Assembly: GCA_030831315.1 (NCBI GenBank)
Contig: JAURLI010000066.1
Coordinates: 1 to 33,747 of the forward strand
DNA: 33,747 bases
DNA from: Alphaproteobacteria bacterium
GTDB lineage: Bacteria; Pseudomonadota; Alphaproteobacteria; SMXQ01
Direction of reading: 5' to 3'
In this document: positions 14,400 through 22,081 of the stretch, one piece after another
Position numbering within the stretch: the stretch's first letter is position 1
Layout: every line of letters begins with the position of its first letter
Notes under the pieces: model-generated
What the model was told of the DNA's origin: nothing
Databases searched by the model: none
What the model saw: the letters and a program-made list of their open reading frames with translations, nothing else
Program-made: the position numbers and the translations under genes

Positions 14400-15344
14400 T
14401 CACCCCACCAGTTCGCGTGTTTCCGCCGCGAACAGATCTTCGACAGGCACGGGCGCCGGGATGATGCGCTGCGTCACGGCATGCCCCATCAGCGTCTCAA
14501 GCGTCTTGAGGTTCGGCGCGATGCCATAGGGCAGCGGATCGGCCATGATGTCGAGCGCGGCAAGGTGAACGCGGTCGGCGGCGGTCGGCGCGCCGACCCG
14601 ACCCGCCCTGAGGTCATCGACATAAAGCCGCTTCGACGCGGCGAACGCCTCGAACAGCGCTGCGCCAAGGCCGGGGTTGGCGGCCAGAACGTCGTCGCGC
14701 ACCACGACAAGATGGTTGATCGGGTATAGTCCGCGGGTCTTCAGCGCGGCGACCCCGGCCGCGAAGGCATCGGGGATGATCGGCGCGACGCCCGGCGCCT
14801 CGACCGTGGCACCGACGATGCCCGCCAGCCGGCCCGCTGCGATCTCCTCCCCCACCTCCGTTCCCTCGGGGAGGTTCCGGACATTCGGCGGGTTCACGAA
14901 ACTTGCCACATGTTCGTCGCCCGTTGGCGCCCAGGAAACACGCGACAGGTCGACGCCATGTTCGTCCTGCAGGATCGACCGGGCCCAGACGCCGGTCGTG
15001 ACCGTGTAACCGCGGTTCACCGCCACCCGACGCCCTTCCAGATCCTTCGGGCGGGTCAGGCCGAGCCCGGTGTTCCAGGACATTGCGCCATGATGGAAAT
15101 CGCGCACGAGAAAGATCGGCAGCGCGGTGAAGGCAACCCCATGCGCGCGCGCGGTGATATAGGTGGTCAGGGCCATTTCGCAGATGTCATAGGCCAATTC
15201 GCGGACCATTCGGCGAAAGCCCTTCACCAGCACTGGCACCTCCTCGAATTCGAGCGGCGCGCCGGGCACACGGATGGTGCCATCCTTCAGCGCGCGGTTG
15301 TTGCCCTGCGTCCGTGTCACGATGCGGAAGGCGTGGTCTGTCAT
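14400..15344 (-). CDS. Second Pht5-like / binding-protein-fold protein
   Basis: A 314-residue protein of the same fold as the decarboxylase at 11699: opening FRIVTRTQGNNRALKDG, then CEMALTTYITARAHG, ALPIFLVRDFHHGAMSWN, RRVAVNRGYTVTTGVWARS and LYPINHLVVVRDDVL. There is no signal peptide, so it is cytoplasmic and not a transporter receptor. Similarity to the first copy is limited, so it may act on a different acid or be a divergent decarboxylase. I chose ATG 15344 because AAGGAAG precedes it; ATG 15371 lies inside the end of the upstream gene. It is the second gene of a two-gene unit that faces the hydrolase gene. Confidence 0.72.
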   Translation of the reverse strand: MTDHAFRIVTRTQGNNRALKDGTIRVPGAPLEFEEVPVLVKGFRRMVRELAYDICEMALTTYITARAHGVAFTALPIFLVRDFHHGAMSWNTGLGLTRPKDLEGRRVAVNRGYTVTTGVWARSILQDEHGVDLSRVSWAPTGDEHVASFVNPPNVRNLPEGTEVGEEIAAGRLAGIVGATVEAPGVAPIIPDAFAAGVAALKTRGLYPINHLVVVRDDVLAANPGLGAALFEAFAASKRLYVDDLRAGRVGAPTAADRVHLAALDIMADPLPYGIAPNLKTLETLMGHAVTQRIIPAPVPVEDLFAAETRELVG

Positions 15345-15361
15345 GGGGCTTCCTTTCAGGG

Positions 15362-15652
15362 TCAGCAGCAATCGCTGCCATCGTCGATGTAAAGCGAAAG
15401 CAGATAGGCAGGCGGCAGGTCTTCTTTCGCGACCTCGGCGGCCGGCCGGTAGACCGCCCAGCGGATTGCCCGGCCGGCGGCATCGGGGAACCGCGCCACG
15501 GTGACGCGGGGCGGATAACCCGGCAAGCGAACCGCTTCCTCCCGCACCAGAACGACTGTCTCGGGGCCAAGACCATAGGCCCCGCGAACGGCGGATTCGA
15601 TGCGCTCAAGATGCGTCAACGTGGCCTTGTCCGGCCCCGATCGGAGGAACAT
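15362..15652 (-). CDS. Small unknown protein ending in Cys-Cys
   Basis: A 96-residue protein I do not recognise. It has a mixed alpha/beta composition (VVLVREEAVRLPGYPPRVTV, then RAIRWAVYRP) and ends in the acidic tail YIDDGSDCC. The terminal vicinal cysteines next to Asp could bind a soft metal. ATG 15652 is preferred because GAGAAGG precedes it by five bases. An in-frame TTG at 15709 would add 19 residues and lie only 11 bases from the operator at 15721. It is 17 bases upstream of the Pht5-like gene and probably co-transcribed with it. Confidence 0.65.
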   Translation of the reverse strand: MFLRSGPDKATLTHLERIESAVRGAYGLGPETVVLVREEAVRLPGYPPRVTVARFPDAAGRAIRWAVYRPAAEVAKEDLPPAYLLSLYIDDGSDCC

Positions 15653-15720
15653 TGCCGCCTTCTCCGAAAGGAAGATCGGGCATTCGGAACCCCGGCCAAG
15701 CAGGCCCAATTATCCCAATC

Positions 15721-15770
15721 GTTCCTCTATGTGGAACTTTGTTCTTGCTTCGATACTGCCGTTTTACTAA
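15721..15770 (+). promoter_or_regulatory. Three-box operator (site 3) and promoter of the dehydrogenase-CobW-ligK-ligJ operon
   Basis: Box 1 GTTCC 15721-15725, TCTATGT, box 2 GGAAC 15733-15737, TTT, box 3 GTTCT 15741-15745. A -35 TTCTTG (15742-15747) overlaps box 3, and a 17-base spacer leads to TACTAA (15765-15770). Boxes 1 and 2 form a perfect palindrome. The stretch GTTCTTGCTT recurs exactly in site 4. The operator lies between divergent genes, so it could also influence the small gene starting at 15652. The leader to ATG 15803 is about 26 bases. Confidence 0.7.
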
Positions 15771-15802
15771 CCGGTGGTCAATCCGCAAGTGGAGCTTTCA
15801 CG

Positions 15803-16906
15803 ATGCCCGAAACAGTTCTCGCCGCTGTCAGAACCGGCCCGCACCGCACGGAGTTTCGCGAATTTCCGATGCCGGACATCCCCGACGAAGGCGCGCTGCT
15901 GAAAGTGGAAGTGGCCGGCATCTGCGGGACCGACGTCAAGTTCTACGCGAAGCCGCCCTTTGCGGAACCGGTCATCATGGGCCACGAAAACATCGGCGTC
16001 ATCGCCAAGGCCGGGGCCACATTCAAGAAGCGCCGTGGCCTCAAGGAAGGCGACCGGGTCTTTGTTGAGCATTACGTCGGCTGCATGAACTGTGACCACT
16101 GCCATCGCGGCGATTATCGGCTGTGCATGGCGACAGACTGGCGCAAGAACCCGGACGGGCTGCGGTTCGGCTACACGCCGATCACCAAGGCACCCCACCT
16201 GTGGGGCGGCTTCGCGCAATACATGTTCCTGCCCTGGAACTCGATCATCCACCGTGTGCCTGACGGTCTATCCGCCGAACTTGCCGGCGTCGTGACGCCG
16301 ATGGCCAATGGCATTCAATGGGCGTTGTTCGATTGCGGCGTCGGTTACGACAGCCGCGTTCTGGTCCAGGGCCCAGGACAGCAGGGGCTGAGCCAGGTGG
16401 TGGCCTGCAAGCAGGCAGGGGCGTCGCTGATCATCGTCACCGGCACGTCGAAAGACCTCAAGCGGATGGAGGTCGCAAAGGCGCTGGGAGCGGATTACGT
16501 CATCAACGTGGAAACCGACGATCCGGTCGCCCGCATCGCGGAAATCACCGGTGGGGAAGGTGTGGACGTCGCACTGGATTGCACGGCGGGCGCGGGCACG
16601 GCGCCGACGTTGCTGGGGATCGAAGCCCTGAAGCGCAAGGGCGGCACGCTTCTGATCCAGGGCGAGGCTGGCGATTTCCCGAACTTCCCGATGGCGAAGG
16701 TGGCGAACAAGTACATCACCATCAAGGCTGCCCGCGGTCACAATTACCAATCCTGCGAACTGGCGCTGAAGCAGCTCAATTCCACGCGCTTTCCACTCGA
16801 CCTGATCACAACGCACAGGTTTGGGCTGAAGGACACCGACGCGGCGATAAAAGCCGTGGGCGGAAGCGGCGAGGTGATCCACGTATCGCTGATGCCGTGG
16901 GACTGA
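15803..16906 (+). CDS. Zinc-dependent alcohol dehydrogenase (MDR family)
   Basis: A 367-residue medium-chain dehydrogenase. The catalytic zinc site begins at GICGTDVKF with GHEN further on. The structural zinc loop is GCMNCDHCHRGDYRLC. The cofactor motif is GPGQQG. A loop of about 15 residues after the structural zinc site (WRKNPDGLRFGYTP) is typical of several aromatic- and diol-type subfamilies. It would oxidise an alcohol or reduce an aldehyde formed in the pathway, possibly taking the place of a LigC-type semialdehyde dehydrogenase, which is absent here; this is inference. First gene of the operon that includes CobW, LigK and LigJ homologues. Confidence 0.88.
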   Translation: MPETVLAAVRTGPHRTEFREFPMPDIPDEGALLKVEVAGICGTDVKFYAKPPFAEPVIMGHENIGVIAKAGATFKKRRGLKEGDRVFVEHYVGCMNCDHCHRGDYRLCMATDWRKNPDGLRFGYTPITKAPHLWGGFAQYMFLPWNSIIHRVPDGLSAELAGVVTPMANGIQWALFDCGVGYDSRVLVQGPGQQGLSQVVACKQAGASLIIVTGTSKDLKRMEVAKALGADYVINVETDDPVARIAEITGGEGVDVALDCTAGAGTAPTLLGIEALKRKGGTLLIQGEAGDFPNFPMAKVANKYITIKAARGHNYQSCELALKQLNSTRFPLDLITTHRFGLKDTDAAIKAVGGSGEVIHVSLMPWD

Positions 16907-16915
16907 GGCTGTACG

Positions 16916-17938
16916 ATGCCTGACCAGGCTGGACCGGATACGGACGATCGGATCCCGGTCACCGTCCTGACCGGGTGGCTCGGGGCAGGAAAGACGACCG
17001 TTCTGAACCACCTGCTGGCCACGGCCGATGGCCAGCGCCTGGCGGTGATCGTGAACGAATTCGGCGATATAGGCATTGACGGCACGCTGATCGATGCCGG
17101 CCCCTTGGACCTGATCGAGCTCAATTCCGGCTGCCTGTGCTGCGTGGTGCGGGGCGATCTGATCCGCAGCCTCAAGGCGCTTGCGGCCCGCGACGGTTCA
17201 CGTCCGGATGCGGTGGTGATCGAAACGACTGGTGTCGCGCATCCAGCCCCCGTGCTTCAGACATTTCTGGCCGATCAGGTTTTGGCCGGACATTTCCGGC
17301 TCGACGCCGTGGTGACCGTCGCCGATGCGGTGCATTTGCCGGCAACCGTTGCATTGGAACCCGATGCGGCCGACCAGTTGGTCTTGGCAGATGTCGTCGT
17401 GCTGAACAAGCTTGCCGACGCCACCGACGGGGGCACCGCTGCGGAAATCTGCGTGGCAGCGCATGCGCCCTTTGCCACGCTGCTGAAGGTCGATCGCGGT
17501 CGGGTGCCCGCGGCGGCGCTTCTGGGGCGCCATGCCTTCGATGCGGCCACGCTCGCAACGCGACTGGCCGATCTTTCGCCCCGGACGCCCGGCCCCGACG
17601 CAGCTGGCCACCAGCACCACCGCAACGATGGCCCAGCCGCGCACGCGCTGACGGTCGAGGGCCCATTCGATCCCGTTCTTCTGGCCGACTGGCTTGATCA
17701 TCTGCTTGAGGCACAGGGCGACACGATCCTGCGCATCAAGGGCATTCTTCCGGTAGCAGGCGAAGGCATGATCGTCCTGCAGTCCGTCCACCGGATGACG
17801 GAAACCGCCCCCGCCCCGGCGGGCGCCCTGGCCCAAGACGCGCCCGGTCGCATCGTTCTAATCGGCCGCGGGATCGAACCGCTTGCCGTGGCCCGGGATC
17901 TTGCCGCCTGCCGCGGCCCGAAAAACGGAGTAATCTGA
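16916..17938 (+). CDS. CobW/COG0523-type metal-chaperone GTPase
   Basis: A 340-residue G3E GTPase: Walker A GWLGAGKT (20-27), the metal-binding CxCC motif (C73-L-C75-C76), ETTG switch and LNKLAD base-recognition motif around 163. A short His-bearing linker (GHQHH, about 228) precedes the C-terminal CobW domain, which includes ILRIKGIL. Family members deliver Zn, Co, Ni or Fe to specific target proteins. Here it sits between a zinc dehydrogenase and LigK (TGATG overlap) in a catabolic operon, so its client is probably a pathway metalloenzyme, such as the cupins or the LigJ hydratase. No zinc-starvation (Zur) signature is visible upstream. Confidence 0.9.
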   Translation: MPDQAGPDTDDRIPVTVLTGWLGAGKTTVLNHLLATADGQRLAVIVNEFGDIGIDGTLIDAGPLDLIELNSGCLCCVVRGDLIRSLKALAARDGSRPDAVVIETTGVAHPAPVLQTFLADQVLAGHFRLDAVVTVADAVHLPATVALEPDAADQLVLADVVVLNKLADATDGGTAAEICVAAHAPFATLLKVDRGRVPAAALLGRHAFDAATLATRLADLSPRTPGPDAAGHQHHRNDGPAAHALTVEGPFDPVLLADWLDHLLEAQGDTILRIKGILPVAGEGMIVLQSVHRMTETAPAPAGALAQDAPGRIVLIGRGIEPLAVARDLAACRGPKNGVI

Positions 17939-18633
17939 TGCCGACAGTCGTCACCGATATCGCACGTGCCGATCCGACAGCGACCGAGGCCCTTGGCCGG
18001 TTCGGCGTGGCCACCGTCCACGAAGCTATGGGCCGTGTCGGCCTGATGGCGCCAAGGCTGCGCCCGATCTGGCGTGGCGCGCGCGTGTCGGGAACCGCCG
18101 TTACCGCCCTTTGCCCGCCCGGCGACAACTGGATGATCCATGTGGCCGCCGAACAGTGCCAGCCCGGCGACATCCTAGTGGTCGCGCCTGTCTCCGCGTC
18201 AGACTCCGGGTATTTCGGCGACCTGCTGGGCACACTGCTGGCGACGCGGGGTGTTCGCGCGCTGATCATCGACGCAGGTTGCCGCGATGTCGCCGAACTG
18301 GCCGCGCAGGGCTTTCCGGTCTGGTCGAAATGCGTTTCGGCCCACGGAACGGTCAAGGAAACGCTGGGCGATGTGAACCTGCCACTGTCCTGTGGCGATC
18401 AGATCGTGAACCCCGGCGACGTCATCGTGGCCGATGACGACGGCGTCGTCGTGGTGCCACGTGCCAGCGCAGCCCACGTGGCCGAAGCCGCCGCAGCGCG
18501 CGAGGCGCGTGAAGCCATGATCCGCGAACGCTATGGCGCAGGGGAACTTGGGCTCGACATGAACAACATGCGCCCAAAACTGGCCGAGAAGGGTCTGCGC
18601 TACGTGCGTCAGGCCGATCTGCGGCAGGACTGA
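17938..18633 (+). CDS. ligK: 4-carboxy-4-hydroxy-2-oxoadipate aldolase-type protein (RraA/HMG aldolase fold)
   Basis: A 231-residue protein of the RraA-like class II pyruvate aldolase family. Conserved features are ATVHEAMG near residue 25, the GDLLGTLLATRG loop, DAGCRDVAEL with the Arg-Asp pair R116-D117, and the end-barrel segment PGDVIVADDDGVVVVP. In the protocatechuate 4,5-cleavage pathway this enzyme splits 4-carboxy-4-hydroxy-2-oxoadipate to pyruvate and oxaloacetate using a divalent metal. The neighbouring LigJ homologue makes exactly that substrate, which supports the assignment over a plain RraA or HMG aldolase. Its start overlaps the CobW stop. Confidence 0.85.
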   Translation: MPTVVTDIARADPTATEALGRFGVATVHEAMGRVGLMAPRLRPIWRGARVSGTAVTALCPPGDNWMIHVAAEQCQPGDILVVAPVSASDSGYFGDLLGTLLATRGVRALIIDAGCRDVAELAAQGFPVWSKCVSAHGTVKETLGDVNLPLSCGDQIVNPGDVIVADDDGVVVVPRASAAHVAEAAAAREAREAMIRERYGAGELGLDMNNMRPKLAEKGLRYVRQADLRQD

Positions 18634-18651
18634 CCGGGAAGGAAACGGACG

Positions 18652-19674
18652 ATGATCATCGACTGCCACGGCCATTACACGACGGCGCCACAGCAACTTC
18701 AGGATTTTCGCGATGCGCAGATCGCGCATTTCAAGGACCCCTCGGCCCCGCCGCCGAACCTTGCCGCGATTTCGGATGACCAGATCCGGGAATCGATCGA
18801 GCAGAACCAGCTGAAGGCGCTGCGCGATCGCGGCGCAGACATGACGATCTTTTCCCCCAAGGCCTCGGCCATGGCGCATCACATCGGGGACGAGGCTGTT
18901 TCGAAACGCTGGACCCGGATAAATAACGACCTGATCCATCGCGTGACAACGTTGTTTCCCGACCATTTCATCGGCGTCTGTCAGTTGCCGCAGTCGGTGG
19001 GCGTTCCGGTCAGCAACTCGATCGAAGAACTGGAACGCTGCGTTCTCGAACTGGGCTTTGTCGGCTGCAACCTGAACCCCGATCCGTCCGGCGGCATGTG
19101 GACCGGCCGCCCCCTGACAGACCGCAGCTGGTATCCGTTCTTCGAGAAGATGGTGGAACTGGACGTGCCGGCCATGATCCACGTTTCGGGATCGTGCAAC
19201 GACAACTTCCACGCCACGGGTGCGCATTACATCAATGCCGACACGACAGCCTTCATGCAGTTCATCCAGGGTGACCTTTTCCGCGACTTCCCCGATCTGC
19301 GCTTGATCATCCCGCACGGCGGCGGTGCGGTGCCCTATCACTGGGGGCGCTACCGGGGCCTTGCCGACATGCTGTCGAAACCGCCCCTGACCGAGCATGT
19401 CATGCGCAACGTCTATTTCGATACCTGCGTCTACCATCAGGCCGGAATCGACCTTCTGTTCCGAGTGATCGACATCGACAATATCCTGTTCGCATCGGAG
19501 ATGTTCGGCGCGGTCAAAGGCGTAGACCCGGAAACGGGGCATACTTTCGATGACACGAAGCGGTATGTGGACGCACTCGACCTATCGCCGGCCGATCGCT
19601 CCAAGGTGTTCGAAGGCAACGCCCGGCGCGTCTATCCGCGGCTTGATGCGGCCTTGAAGGCACGCGGCCTCTAG
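18652..19674 (+). CDS. ligJ: 4-oxalomesaconate hydratase-type amidohydrolase
   Basis: A 340-residue amidohydrolase-superfamily protein, the usual length of LigJ. It begins MIIDCHGHY (metal ligands H6, H8). It also has IHVSGS (H177), PHGGGAVPY (H222) and LFASEMFGA (E283), which line up with the metal and active-site residues of LigJ hydratases, and the family segment GCNLNPDPSGG. LigJ adds water to 4-oxalomesaconate, giving the LigK substrate. Related ACMSD-type decarboxylases are the main alternative, but the start motif, length and neighbour favour LigJ. It is the last gene of the operon and is followed by a strong hairpin. Confidence 0.85.
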   Translation: MIIDCHGHYTTAPQQLQDFRDAQIAHFKDPSAPPPNLAAISDDQIRESIEQNQLKALRDRGADMTIFSPKASAMAHHIGDEAVSKRWTRINNDLIHRVTTLFPDHFIGVCQLPQSVGVPVSNSIEELERCVLELGFVGCNLNPDPSGGMWTGRPLTDRSWYPFFEKMVELDVPAMIHVSGSCNDNFHATGAHYINADTTAFMQFIQGDLFRDFPDLRLIIPHGGGAVPYHWGRYRGLADMLSKPPLTEHVMRNVYFDTCVYHQAGIDLLFRVIDIDNILFASEMFGAVKGVDPETGHTFDDTKRYVDALDLSPADRSKVFEGNARRVYPRLDAALKARGL

Positions 19675-19696
19675 CCGCAAACGGCATTTCGCAGTT

Positions 19697-19731
19697 GCAG
19701 GAATGCAGCCTTGCACGGGCTGCATTCCTGC
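19697..19731 (+). terminator. Strong hairpin after the ligJ-like gene
   Basis: GCAGGAATGCAGCC (19697-19710) and its exact complement (19718-19731) form a perfect 14-base-pair stem with a seven-base loop, 23 bases after the ligJ stop. No T-run follows, so it may end transcription with help or protect the 3' end of the message. The rest of the gap to 19819 shows nothing further. Confidence 0.65.
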
Positions 19732-19818
19732 TAGTCACACGGGTTGGCGGCAGCGTGTCGCGTTGAAAAGAAGGGAAAAAGCGCTTAGCTGCACTGCAGA
19801 AAGAAAGGTAGGTGCACC

Positions 19819-20043
19819 ATGGCGACCTTCGCCCTCTCTGCTGTCCCGAACTTGTCTGAACTCGTCACACGTGTCGCTCCCCGGAGGTCGCTGGCCGATC
19901 CTTTCGGGATCGTGAGCGGTTATCGTGCCTATGTCGTTTACACCCAGCTTTCGGCGCTTGGCGATGTGGAACTGGCAGAAATGGGTCTGACCCGCGCCGA
20001 TCTGCCCCGCGCCGCGATGGAGGCGATCCGGGCAACGGCCTGA
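19819..20043 (+). CDS. DUF1127-type small protein
   Basis: A 74-residue protein. The C-terminal half, YVVYTQLSALGDVELAEMGL followed by TRADLPRAAME, fits the DUF1127 pattern (short Arg/Leu helix, a loop ending in an I/M-G-L turn, and a final helix) common in alphaproteobacteria, where such peptides take part in RNA turnover and phosphate or central metabolism. AAGGTAGG lies upstream of ATG 19819. It has no three-box operator and stands apart from the catabolic operon behind the hairpin at 19697, so a link to the pathway is not implied. Confidence 0.7.
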   Translation: MATFALSAVPNLSELVTRVAPRRSLADPFGIVSGYRAYVVYTQLSALGDVELAEMGLTRADLPRAAMEAIRATA

Positions 20044-20055
20044 CCGCTCAACGCG

Positions 20056-20988
20056 TCAAAGGCGGCGCACGACCGGGCCGGGCTTGGATGCCAACTGGTC
20101 AGCGATGGCGGAAATGAAGGCGCGAAAATCCGGCGTGTCGAAAAGATTCAAGTGTCCCGAGGGGAAGACGAAGCTGAGCACGCGCGTAACGCTGGGGTTG
20201 GTGATCAGCCGGGCCCGAAGGGTGCCCGACCGCAGTTCCCCTACCGCCGCGCCATAGGGCATGATCGTGGCCGCGATACCCTTCGCGACAAGGTTCTTTA
20301 CGGCCCGGATCGATTGCACCTCGTAGGCGATGGTCAGTTCGTGGCCAAGCTGTCGGGCGATATTTACGACAAGCCGCGAAACCGCATCGTGCCGCCCGGT
20401 CAAGGCCAGATCACCACCAAGAATGTCACGGAAATCAATGGTCGTCGTCGCCGGAGGGGTAAGCGATGGCGCGGATAGGTAGAACAAATCCTCCTGCAGC
20501 AGGGGATAATGTGCGAACTTTGGGTCGATATCGGTCGAGAAGGTCAGGGCGCAGGTCAGTTCGCCCTGTTCGAGCTGGCGGATCAACACGAAGCTGAAAT
20601 CCTCGACCATGCGCAGCGTGATGCCGGGCAGACGGTGCGCCAGATCGACGAGGATATCGTCGCCCACCATGCGCATGAGGCTGGGCGTCAGGCCGAAATC
20701 AACGACCTGGCCGGCGGACGAGCCGCCGAAACGACGCACGGCGCTGTGTGCCTCATCCAGCAAAGACAGGATCTCGTCCGCATAGCGGAGCAGCACTTCC
20801 CCGGCCGGAGTGGGCGTGACCCCCCGCGAATGACGATCGAGCAGCGTAACGCCCAGCTCATCCTCGAGGTTGCGGATCTGCATCCCGAGCGCCGTCTGCG
20901 CGACATTGAGCGCCCGTGCCGCCTGCGTGATATTGCCGACCTCGACAGCCTTGCGAAGGTAGACAAGCTGCTTGATCTTGACGGTCAT
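20056..20988 (-). CDS. LysR-type transcriptional regulator
   Basis: A 310-residue regulator. The N-terminal HTH is IKQLVYLRKAVEVGNITQAA followed by RALNVAQTALGMQIRNLEDELG; the effector domain follows from about residue 90. The segment VGNITQAARALNVAQTALG and the VAKGIAATIMPYGA loop resemble the Nac/CysB-like group that includes regulators of transport and nitrogen genes. ATG 20988 is chosen because GGATGGAAG precedes it. The upstream gene (a DMT permease) ends in its own terminator at 21037-21064, so LysR is transcribed separately from within 20989-21036 or by read-through. Its targets are not apparent; I found no obvious T-N11-A pair repeated at the catabolic promoters. Confidence 0.9.
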   Translation of the reverse strand: MTVKIKQLVYLRKAVEVGNITQAARALNVAQTALGMQIRNLEDELGVTLLDRHSRGVTPTPAGEVLLRYADEILSLLDEAHSAVRRFGGSSAGQVVDFGLTPSLMRMVGDDILVDLAHRLPGITLRMVEDFSFVLIRQLEQGELTCALTFSTDIDPKFAHYPLLQEDLFYLSAPSLTPPATTTIDFRDILGGDLALTGRHDAVSRLVVNIARQLGHELTIAYEVQSIRAVKNLVAKGIAATIMPYGAAVGELRSGTLRARLITNPSVTRVLSFVFPSGHLNLFDTPDFRAFISAIADQLASKPGPVVRRL

Positions 20989-21036
20989 GCTTCCATCCGC
21001 GCGCGGGACGGCAGATCTTGTGGTACCCGCCCAGGT

Positions 21037-21064
21037 AAAAAAAGCTGCTCTGCCACCAGCTTTT
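21037..21064 (-). terminator. Intrinsic terminator of the cupin A2-B2-permease operon
   Basis: On the minus strand AAAAGCTG, a nine-base loop and CAGCTTTT form an 8-base-pair stem that runs into seven T (21043-21037). It lies seven bases after the permease stop. This is the most classical Rho-independent terminator in the window. Confidence 0.85.
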
Positions 21065-21070
21065 CCGCTT

Positions 21071-22066
21071 TCAGAAGATGGGGCCGGCCAGCGATTCGGC
21101 AATCCCCCCGGGCAGCCCCAGCCACAGTAGCATTGCCTCGCCATCGAGTGTCAGGAACAACACACCGATCAGGGAGACAAGGATCGTCAGCAGGATCCAG
21201 CGGTCCATCACCTCGTGGTCGGCGTTGAGCAGGCCGTTGAAAACAATCCGGAAGACCATAGACAGGCGCTGGATTGGCACAACGACCGAAACCGGCGCAA
21301 CCGCAAGCGCGAGGTAGCGGAACAACTGCGACAGGGCCACGAAAAGGGTGGACAGATAGAACCAGACGCCGGCGCCGCGGTCCATTCCGGCCATGTAGCG
21401 CCGCCCCCCGGCCGCTGCGACCAGCCCAGCGACAACGATCGTCGCCGCGACATAGGACACGAGGACACCCGCCACACTGTCGGCAAGACCATGCCCACCA
21501 CCCGACGCACGCGCGGCGTCAAGACCAAGCGCGATCAGAAGCGGGCTGACCCCATAGCCAAGCGCGCAAACCGCCCCCCAGCCGAAACCCGGCAGATATT
21601 CCGGTTCGAACCCCTTGGCGCGCGCCTTGGCGGTCGACGACTTGTGCTGCCGCAGTACGACGACCGGCCCCAGCATGACCAGCCCGATCCCGACGAGGTT
21701 GAGGAGGCTCACGCGTTCGCCAAGGAAGACGACAGCCAGGACCAGCGAAACCAGAATGCTGATCTGCTGCACGGGCGTCGACAGCGTCGCCCCAAGGGCC
21801 TGTGTCGCGCGGTAGTTGCCATAGCGCCCCAACACGAAATGCACGATCCCCGCAAGCGCCATCCAGGCCCAGGTTGCCGCGGGCCAGTCGGCCAAAGCCG
21901 CAAGTCCGCCGAAGGCGATTGCGAAGACCAGGAACAGCGGCACCCCAAGGGGAACCGTGATCGCCATACCCTGAAGCACCGAAGCCTTCAGCACACCGCG
22001 CCGCACTGTCGAGTTGTTCAGGCCGAAAAACCCGGCGGACAGGAACGCCAGCACTGCCCCGAGCAT
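21071..22066 (-). CDS. DMT/EamA-type permease
   Basis: A 331-residue membrane protein with about ten helices and two EamA-type repeats. The first repeat ends LGERVSLLNLVGIGLVMLGPVVVL and the second ends around VMDRWILLTILVSLIGVLFL. An unusual short cytoplasmic linker (HKSSTAKARAKGFEPEYL) joins the halves. Family members export or import metabolites; the substrate is unknown. It follows cupin B2 by 15 bases and shares its operon, so it probably moves a pathway compound. The C-terminus is followed directly by the terminator at 21037-21064. Confidence 0.85.
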   Translation of the reverse strand: MLGAVLAFLSAGFFGLNNSTVRRGVLKASVLQGMAITVPLGVPLFLVFAIAFGGLAALADWPAATWAWMALAGIVHFVLGRYGNYRATQALGATLSTPVQQISILVSLVLAVVFLGERVSLLNLVGIGLVMLGPVVVLRQHKSSTAKARAKGFEPEYLPGFGWGAVCALGYGVSPLLIALGLDAARASGGGHGLADSVAGVLVSYVAATIVVAGLVAAAGGRRYMAGMDRGAGVWFYLSTLFVALSQLFRYLALAVAPVSVVVPIQRLSMVFRIVFNGLLNADHEVMDRWILLTILVSLIGVLFLTLDGEAMLLWLGLPGGIAESLAGPIF

Positions 22067-22081
22067 GGCCGTCCTGCCCCG

